Assembly: GCA_039000515.1 (NCBI GenBank)
Contig: JBCFYV010000001.1
Location: forward strand, 16,655,928-16,719,927
Direction of reading: 5' to 3'
DNA length: 64,000 nt
From: Timema cristinae
Lineage: Eukaryota > Arthropoda > Insecta > Phasmatodea > Timematidae
Positions 57,570 through 64,000 of the stretch are shown in pieces. Position numbers and translations under genes: made by a program. Numbering within the stretch: the first letter of the stretch is position 1; every line of letters starts with the position of its first letter. The notes beneath the pieces were generated by a model, which saw nothing but the letters and a program-made list of their open reading frames with translations, did not search any database and had not been told where the DNA came from.

Positions 57570-59265
57570 AATAATAATATTGCGTGTCTGCACTGCAGCA
57601 TTTGTAGTCCAGTAGTGGAAAGACTAGTACTAATGTACCTTTGCCCAGGGAACGCCCAAATGTACTAATCGTACATCCTTTCCATAGAGACTCTTTCCAT
57701 GTCCAAATGAGATGAGATGATAACGATAGTGAGTATTAGGGTGATAGTGAGTATGAGGGTGTTAGTGAGTATGAGGGTGATAGAGAGTATGAGGTGTAGG
57801 AGTATGAGGAGATATGAGTATGAGGGTGATAGTGAGTATTAGGGTGATAGTGAGTATGAGGGTGATAGTGAGTATGAGGGTGATAGTGAGTATGAGGGTG
57901 ATAGTGAGTATAGGGTGATAGTGAGTATGAGGGTGATAGAGAGTATGAGGGTGATAGTGAGTATGAGGGTGATAGAGAGTATGAGGGTGATAGTGAGTAT
58001 GAGAGATGTGAGTATGAGGGTGATAGTGAGTATGAGGATGATAGTGAGTATGAGGTGATAGTGAGTATGAGGTGATAGTGAGTATGAGGGTGATAGTGAG
58101 TATGAGGGTGATAGAGAGTATGAGGGTGATAGTGAGTATGAGGTGATAGGAGTATGAGGGTGATAGTGAGTATGAGGATGATAGTGAGTATGAGGGTGAT
58201 AGTGAGTATGAGGTGATAGAGAGTATGAGGGTGATAGTGAGTATGAGGGTGATAGAGAGTATGAGGGTGATAGTGAGTATGAGGGTGATAGAGAGTATGA
58301 GGGTGATAGTGAGTATGAGGGTGATAGAGAGTATGAGGGTGATAGTGAGTATGAGGGTGATAGAGAGTATGGGTGATAGTGATATGAGGGATGATATTAG
58401 AAGAGTATGAGGTTGATAGATGAGTATGAGGGTGATAGAGAGTATGAGGTGATAAGTTGGTGTATGAGTGAGATTAGTGAGTATAGAGGGTGATAGTGAG
58501 TATGAGGGTGATAGAGAGTATGAGGGTGTATAGTGAGTATGAGGATGATAGTGAGTATGAGGGTGATAGTGAGTATGAGGGTGATAGAGAGTATGAGGGT
58601 GATAGTGAGTATGAGGGTGATAGAGAGTATGAGGGTGATAGTGAGTATGAGGATGATAGTGAGTATGAGGGTGATAGTGAGTATGAGGGTGATAGAGAGT
58701 ATGAGGGTGATAGTGAGTATGAGGGTGATAGAGAGTATGAGGGTGATAGTGAGTATGAGGGTGATAGAGAGTATGAGGGTGATAGTGAGTATGAGGGTGA
58801 TAGGAGTATGAGGGTGATAGTGAGTATGAGGGTGATAGAGAGTATGAGGGTGATAGTGAGTATGAGGATGATAGTGAGTATGAGGGTGATAGTGAGTATG
58901 AGGGTGATAGTGAGTATTAGGGTGATAGTGAGTATTAGGGTGATAGTGAGTATGAGGGTGATAGTGAGTATGAGGGTGATAGTGAGTATTAGGGTGATAG
59001 TGAGTATGAGGGTGATAGTGAGTATGAGGGTGATAGTGAGTATGAGGGTGATAGTGAGTATGAGGGTGATAGTGAGTATGAGGGTGATAGTGAGTATGAT
59101 GGTGATAGTGAGTATGAGGGTGGAACCAGTGGAAACTCTTAAACCTAGCTTAAGCCTAACTAACCAAACCCGGTTGACCGTTGGGGTAATTCCCCTTTTG
59201 GAATCGATCCCAGGAATTCTAGGCTCATGGCCAGGTACACTGACAATTACACCACGGGGCTGGTT
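57570..59265 (-). mobile_element. SINE-V with expanded VNTR (copy 2), in IMPA intron 5, with target-site duplication
   Basis: Minus strand: head CCAGCCCCGTGGTGTAATTG at 59262 with B box, body GGGGAATTACCCCAACGG, GGTTCCAC joined to the VNTR (57730-59118), then CATCTCATTTGGACATGGAA, GGATGTACGATTAGTACATT and the end CACGCAATATTATTA. A perfect 11-bp duplication ATCTTTGAAGT lies at 57559-57569 and 59266-59276, enclosing head, VNTR and 3' part as one insertion. Confidence 0.93.
57730..59118. repeat. 18-bp VNTR inside SINE-V copy 2, about 77 units
   Basis: Plus-strand unit TGAGTATGAGGGTGATAG, the reverse complement of the array at 52486-54857. GATAGTGAG and GATAGAGAG variants alternate in places as 36-bp dimers. 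Indels cluster at 57790-57810, 58000-58080 and 58370-58500. Confidence 0.98.
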
Positions 59266-59276
59266 ATCTTTGAAGT

Positions 59277-59902
59277 GCTTTATTATTATTAATAAATTTA
59301 AGGCTATAATTAAATTCGAATCTCTGAAGTAAAGCAATCTCTCAGTGTAGAGGGATAACAAACAGTTCAGGTCGATTGGCTCAACTATAAACCCCGACTA
59401 TATATATATCTATAGACCTTATTCTAGTCTCGGTAGTAAACCAATATCCCAGTGTTGTGTGTGTCGTGTCTGATTCAAATTTAGTTAGTAAGTCATGTGT
59501 TGGTGTATTCAGTTGGGTCATAAAATAAGAATTAAATACCATAAATAAAAATTAATATAAATGCGCAGTCAATAATTGTCAGTGACATGAAGACTAGGAT
59601 CGGTTTTATATTGTCATTACTCGAAGGTCATCCAATCCTCTATCCAACCTGAACTGCTTGCTATTCTTACTCTGGCAGATTGGTTGACTGCTGAGACTAG
59701 ATTATAAACACAACCCTAAGAAACATCATCTCGTAAGAATACAAAACAACAACAATTCATATCTTACGAAAACGTTGCGTTATCTTCAATTGTCTTACTA
59801 TACCGACTTTGCCCAACATGAAAGGAAGACGATTCCATTTGACCTTTACGAGAAACCAATACTATATAAATAATACTGAACTGTTGATTTTATATTTTTC
59901 AG
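59277..59902. other. IMPA intron 5, 3' part
   Basis: Nothing recognised apart from the exon 6 acceptor. Confidence 0.4.
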
Positions 59903-60003
59903 GTGGACCATTTGACTTGATGTCGAAACGAGTTCTTGGAGCCGGGACCGAAAAGTTGGCGTTGCAGATGGTAAAGGTTATTCAAGAGGCTGACTCATCA
60001 TGA
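59903..60003 (+). CDS. IMPA: Inositol monophosphatase, terminal exon 6
   Basis: Acceptor TTATATTTTTCAG/GTGGAC; stop TGA at 60001. It encodes GGPFDLMSKRVLGAGTEKLA, then LQMVKVIQEADSS, the standard family C-terminus (GG.FDLMS.RV.A......A). Summed exons give about 265 residues, a normal length for the enzyme (usually 260-290). It hydrolyses inositol monophosphates to free inositol in the cytosol, Mg-dependent. Confidence 0.93.
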
Positions 60004-60884
60004 TATATTTACCCATCCTTAGTCTTATCTCAGGGGTGTGGTGTGTCCATCATTCTAATTGTCCCGGTTGACGGCTTGTAATATCAAATAATAGGCCAAT
60101 GTTAAAAGTTGATGTTTTGACGTCCCTCAGGTCTCCAGTATTTATCTGAACTCTGGTGTTATTGTGTATGATATTAAAAGAACAGCAAAATTCTACATGG
60201 AATAAAATTCAAAGCCAAACTGGTCTATGAATACTCAATAAATATATAATATTAATAAATATTTGTTTAGTGACAGCTAAGAAAATACTTTAGATAAGAT
60301 ATTTTGAGAATAAAAATCACCATCAAATTAATCCAAAATTTTAAATAAAGATCCAGCTGGTTTGCATATATCTAAATAGTTGTTTTCATCAAATGCGTAC
60401 GACGACATATATTTTTATTTTAAAACTGTTTTATTAATGAAATATAACTATATAAGGAAAGTATCTATAAAAAAAGCCCAATTGGAGGTTTTTAAGTTGT
60501 TTGATAGTTTAGTAATCAAAACTACCGAATGTCTTTGGCAAAGTATTAATCTATAATCTGATATACATATGCAGTCAAACATTCACACCATGAGCTAAGG
60601 ATTGCTATGACACTCGCTATCATGAAACAAGGAAATATATACACGGCATATTTATGACATTTCTAATATTCTCTGTTTCTTGTTATGTACTCTGGTATTC
60701 AGTTTATAGCAGGCATGTTGTGATTACCAATTGGCCCCTTAAGATATTTTGTTTGTCTAGCACCAGCCTCAAATATCTTATGATTAAATACAGACATGTC
60801 CAACCAGTAGGCTCTTGGAGATAACGTAGATTCTCAGTAACTTCCATGTAGTTTCCGGAATGTTACTTGCGGGATGGATAGATG
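60004..60884. other. IMPA 3' UTR and downstream sequence
   Basis: AATAAA occurs at about 60201 (GGAATAAAATTC) and 60237 (TCAATAAATATA). Otherwise nothing recognised. Confidence 0.4.
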
Positions 60885-61240
60885 GATGGATACATACATA
60901 CACACTTATACACCCCGTTACCTTGCGGAGTAGTCAAGAAACTGTGCCTATAGCTCAAAAAACAATTCCATCTTCACTAACTTTCTCCACACTTCCCTAT
61001 CCTTGCATACTCTCTTCGCTTCAATAACATTCATACACCGAGTCATACATGCTCTTTCTTTTATTCTTAAAACTCTTATTGTTTCTCTTTTTACACACTC
61101 ATCTACCACATTTAATCACGTTTTACATGGCCTAATTCTTCCCTTTTATCCACACACTACCTAAATAATATTTTTGCTTCAACACTCGATTATAGGCCTA
61201 ACTCTCATGTGTATCTCCCCGTCAATTCCATAATTACTTA
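60885..61240 (-). pseudogene. LINE ORF2 C-terminal remnant
   Basis: Minus-strand copy of the family at 12785-13280. The plus-strand text CACACTTATACACCCCGTTA and CTTCACTAACTTTCTCCACA is the complement of the copy's end. Its 3' end also abuts a CATA/TATG run (60888-60902). Confidence 0.7.
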
Positions 61241-61711
61241 TGTGGCCTTCAGTCGGGGAAAGGTTGGACATGTTTGATTAAATAGATTTGAAAGTGACCC
61301 AATACACAAATGCGAGGTTAAGAGTCATGACAATGACTCGGTACTCAAACAACAAATCAGCCCTTTCCCAGATGACCTAGCTTGGCGTTTCTGTCAAGGT
61401 GGATATTCTGAGTCGGGCAACAGCCGAACGGCAATACACAAATACAAGTATGAGGAAGCAAAGGGCATTTTAGTTAGTGTTTATAAAATAATATTTTAAA
61501 TTTTATATCTTAGCTTAAATATATATATTCTACATATTATTTAGCTTACAATAGCTATCATTTGTAGTAGTATTTTAATACAAATAAAACACAATACAAA
61601 CAAAGATCAAACAGAATAGTGACTGAACGCATAATCGATTTCCTCTATTCATCTCGATTCAATACAACACCGCGCAAGGCACGATACGCTTGCACTCCAA
61701 ATTATACCCAC
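61241..61711. other. Unannotated intergenic sequence
   Basis: Nothing recognised. Confidence 0.35.
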
Positions 61712-61964
61712 CTAGATTTTACGTGATAATATCGGCTGGTTTTTCTTCTTCTTCTTCTTAAAACCTATACTGTATTGACGGCAACAAATCTCCACCACGA
61801 GAAACAAAATGGAGGACGCGGTGCCGATAAACAACAATTGCAACACTGGTACTACGTTGGTCAAGCTGACGACAGGGTAGTCTGCTTCAGTTCTTGGGAA
61901 TACCTTGGACCACAGATCTCTTCGTATCTTTACAACGATCCCTGAAGATCTCAGTTTCAAAAGG
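61712..61964 (-). CDS. Ionotropic receptor-like gene, C-terminal exon
   Basis: Minus-strand acceptor TTTTCGTAG/CC at about 61965; stop TAG at 61712-61714. It encodes LLKLRSSGIVVKIRRDLWSK, then VFPRTEADYPVVSLTNVVPV, LQLLFIGTASSILFLVVEIC. The order (L+..SGI..K.R..LW, then VSL.NV.P.L.LL.IG...S...F..EI) is the end of the ligand-binding S2 lobe and the last transmembrane helix (M4) of insect ionotropic receptors (IRs), variant iGluRs used in chemosensation. A short cytosolic tail with a lysine run from a (CTT)n microsatellite follows. The family call rests on motif recognition only; a divergent IR or relic copy is possible. Confidence 0.5.
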
Positions 61965-62141
61965 CTACGAAAATAATATTAAATATATAAGACATAATCT
62001 TTGGTACTATTAATAAAACATGGTTGTCTGATATATCAGAAGGAGACTTATATTTTTACTTGGTTTTTGGTTTTATATTTGGATGCAATGAAATTTGTTT
62101 AGCTAAATTGCTAACTGATTTTTCTTAAGAAATTACCTTAC

Positions 62142-62528
62142 AAGGTTCCTATATTTTTCCATCCTCGTTATGACTAGTTCATTCAAGATATCTCCTGGCC
62201 ATACCAAACACTACAAATACTCGACCAAGGACACAGCCAAATAATACACTCTGACATTCAGACCTCAGCTTAAAATGGTTGCACTCCTTTTGCAAGCTTG
62301 AGTCCTCCAACACTAGGATCGCTACGTTCCGTTCTATTATCACCAAGCAGTGATACTAGCGAATCCCAGTGTTGAAAGACTCATGCTGGCAAAGGAGCTT
62401 AGCCAATTAGGAATGGACCGAGAGATATCTCTTTCTATCTTTGTCAGAGGCACAAGAAACCGAAGTTCGAGTGAATCTACAGTAAGGGATGTATTTAATA
62501 CGGTCTCGTACATTACAGGGACTTCACG
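62142..62528 (-). pseudogene. Possible upstream exon(s) of the ionotropic receptor-like gene
   Basis: On the minus strand a donor-like CCTT/GTAAGG (62141) follows GDILNELVITRMEKYRNL, which would join the exon at 61964 as ...MEKYRNL-LLKLRSSG, if one base is allowed for. Further upstream an open stretch (62340-62528) reads LELRFLVPLTKIERDISRSI, reminiscent of the segment before M1 in IRs. Stops separate the pieces, so this is either frame-broken or decayed. Weak. Confidence 0.25.
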
Positions 62529-62777
62529 TCAAAGACGAAATAAGGAAATGAGAGCTTTGGCCAAAGTGTTAGCAAAATATAATTTGGGCCAAAATCCATC
62601 ATATTCTACTGATAGTAATATCCATCCATTCTTGAATATTTGTCACAAACGTAATGGAATCTTTAATTCGTGTGTACCATAAACTGATACAATTGAGTGA
62701 GGTTGAGAATCTGTTTATTTTATTTGTTTGTGACCAGGGGTCAATCCCTCAGGTAGACCTTTTGTTCGCATACTCTT

Positions 62778-63015
62778 TTTTAACACCGCGTCTTACTACC
62801 TGTTTGGGTTTTACGCTAATGGTTTTAGGGATTAGGAAGTTTATATATTTATAGTTGGTGTACCCGCATTTGTGTGGAGGGATAGTGGAAAACCATTTAG
62901 GAAAAAAACACCCTCTGTACACTTGACCGAGATTTGAAATTTGATCTCCCTGCCATCGGGAGTCTATTCTACTGTGAGAGTTGCGTGTTTGACCACGTGG
63001 CCAACTAAGCTGGTT
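62778..63015 (-). mobile_element. SINE-B copy
   Basis: Plus-strand view: tail AACACCGCGTCTTACTACCT, body TACCCGCATTTGTGTGGAGG, head CACGTGGCCAACTAAGCTGG at the right. Confidence 0.9.
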
Positions 63016-63200
63016 CGTTTAATAACTATCATTTATCATGGAGGCGTTTACGTATACGTAAATACAAAGGAGGACCGAAACAATTAGATGATTATTAACT
63101 TGAAAATTAACACTTTTAACTGAAAAGTAAATATTCATTGAGAGTTAAGACTTATATATTATTTTGATCTAAAAATAACAAATTTATGTTCGAAAGTTAA

Positions 63201-64000
63201 GTTGTAATTATTCAAGTGGATATTATAATAATGTAATGTTGAAAAACAATAAAAAAAATAAAAAGTTTTTAGAGGAACACTGTGCATGATTATGAAAATT
63301 AGAGAAGATTAAAATACTTCATCAACTTATACAATGATCAAACGAGTTGATGAATAGTCTAAAGCATATGCTAACAATTAAAATATTAATATACAAAATA
63401 TAACAAACAATGTAACGTGATATGAACATACACGTTAAAGTCAAGACTTATTTTGAAATTATTCAGAATAAAATTAAGTTAATATCAGCAAAGTTGATTT
63501 AGATAATGTTGAAGTATGGTATAATATATAATTAGAAAAATACAATTATGTTGGTCTAAGTCTTATCTGTATTGATGTCCCATTACTTCAGTTCTGGATC
63601 TAAAAGGAGTAAGTTAAAGGGACATCAATACAGATAAGACTTAGACCAACATAATTGTATTTTTCTAATTATATATTATACCATACTTCAACATTATCTA
63701 AATCAACTTTACTTATATTAACTTAATTTTATTCTGAATGATTTCAAAATAAGTCTTGACTTTAACGTGTATGTTCATATCACGTTACATTGTTTGTTAT
63801 ATTTTGTATATTAATATTTTAATGTGTTAGCATATGCTTTAGACTATTCATCAACTCGTCTAACCATTGTACAAGTTGATAAATATATTAATTTTCTCTA
63901 ATTTTTCATAATCATACACAATGTTCCTCTAAAAACGTTCTAATTTTTCTATTGTTTCTCAATATCAAATTATAAGTATAGTATCCACTTTAATTACAAC
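63201..64000. repeat. Long inverted repeat (hairpin) reaching the window end
   Basis: Arms 63201-63581 and 63619-64000 are reverse complements, nearly perfect over the inner 250 bp and diverging outward. The 37-bp spacer (63582-63618) reads ATTACTTCAGTTCTGGATCT onward. The arms may continue beyond 64000. No ORF. Confidence 0.95.

Noticed and set aside
58474..59361. 295- and 280-codon ORFs over the second 18-bp array
   Set aside because: Same repeat-frame artefact inside a SINE-VNTR insertion.
62350..62682. 110-codon plus-strand ORF
   Set aside because: No recognisable family; it overlaps a minus-strand stretch with possible ionotropic-receptor similarity and stands alone without splice or promoter context. 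Kept only as a possibility.

Overview
The window is a piece of an arthropod, most likely insect, nuclear genome. It is AT-rich, with long introns bounded by GT...AG, and it carries arthropod-type genes: a CPAP1-type chitin-binding cuticle protein, an inositol monophosphatase and a probable ionotropic-receptor terminal exon. LINE and tRNA-SINE debris is very dense. A hemipteran source is only a guess. Protein frames in both main genes break by single missing bases, always in the same direction. This suggests a long-read consensus with residual deletions rather than dead genes.

Layout. (1) 1-44476, + strand: a CPAP1-like gene. A signal-peptide exon (1805-1866) follows a 42-bp minisatellite. A 21.9-kb intron full of SINEs, LINE ends and small inverted-repeat elements leads to exons at 23779, 31973, 33949 and a giant terminal exon at 35803-44476. 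The product is a secreted protein of about 3,000 residues with one N-terminal six-cysteine chitin-binding domain, a Q/P-rich stretch, a very long Ser/Thr-rich mucin-like region and a short non-mucin C-terminus. (2) 44477-50600: AT-rich downstream sequence with a 45-bp minisatellite and an inverted-repeat element. (3) 50701-60003, + strand: a six-exon inositol monophosphatase gene with GEES, DPIDGT and WD motifs. Its introns hold large tandem arrays. (4) 61712-62530, - strand: C-terminal exon(s) of an ionotropic-receptor-like gene, convergent with the phosphatase. (5) 63201-64000: a long near-perfect hairpin running to the window edge.

Most notable: (a) a SINE family with an internal 18-bp VNTR, organised like SVA elements, present twice in the phosphatase gene in opposite orientations and once unexpanded at 19.3 kb; one expanded copy has an 11-bp target-site duplication around the whole composite. 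(b) The two expanded copies flank exons 3-5 as inverted repeats more than 1 kb long. (c) In both genes a tandem array has grown out of an exon/5' splice-site junction, so that dozens (29-bp unit) or nine (54-bp unit, 18 codons) of near-identical splice donors lie in a row. (d) Different tRNA-derived SINE heads share one 3' tail; nested insertions and a tail-only insertion have clear target-site duplications. (e) A LINE fragment carries its 3' tail at both ends in inverted orientation.
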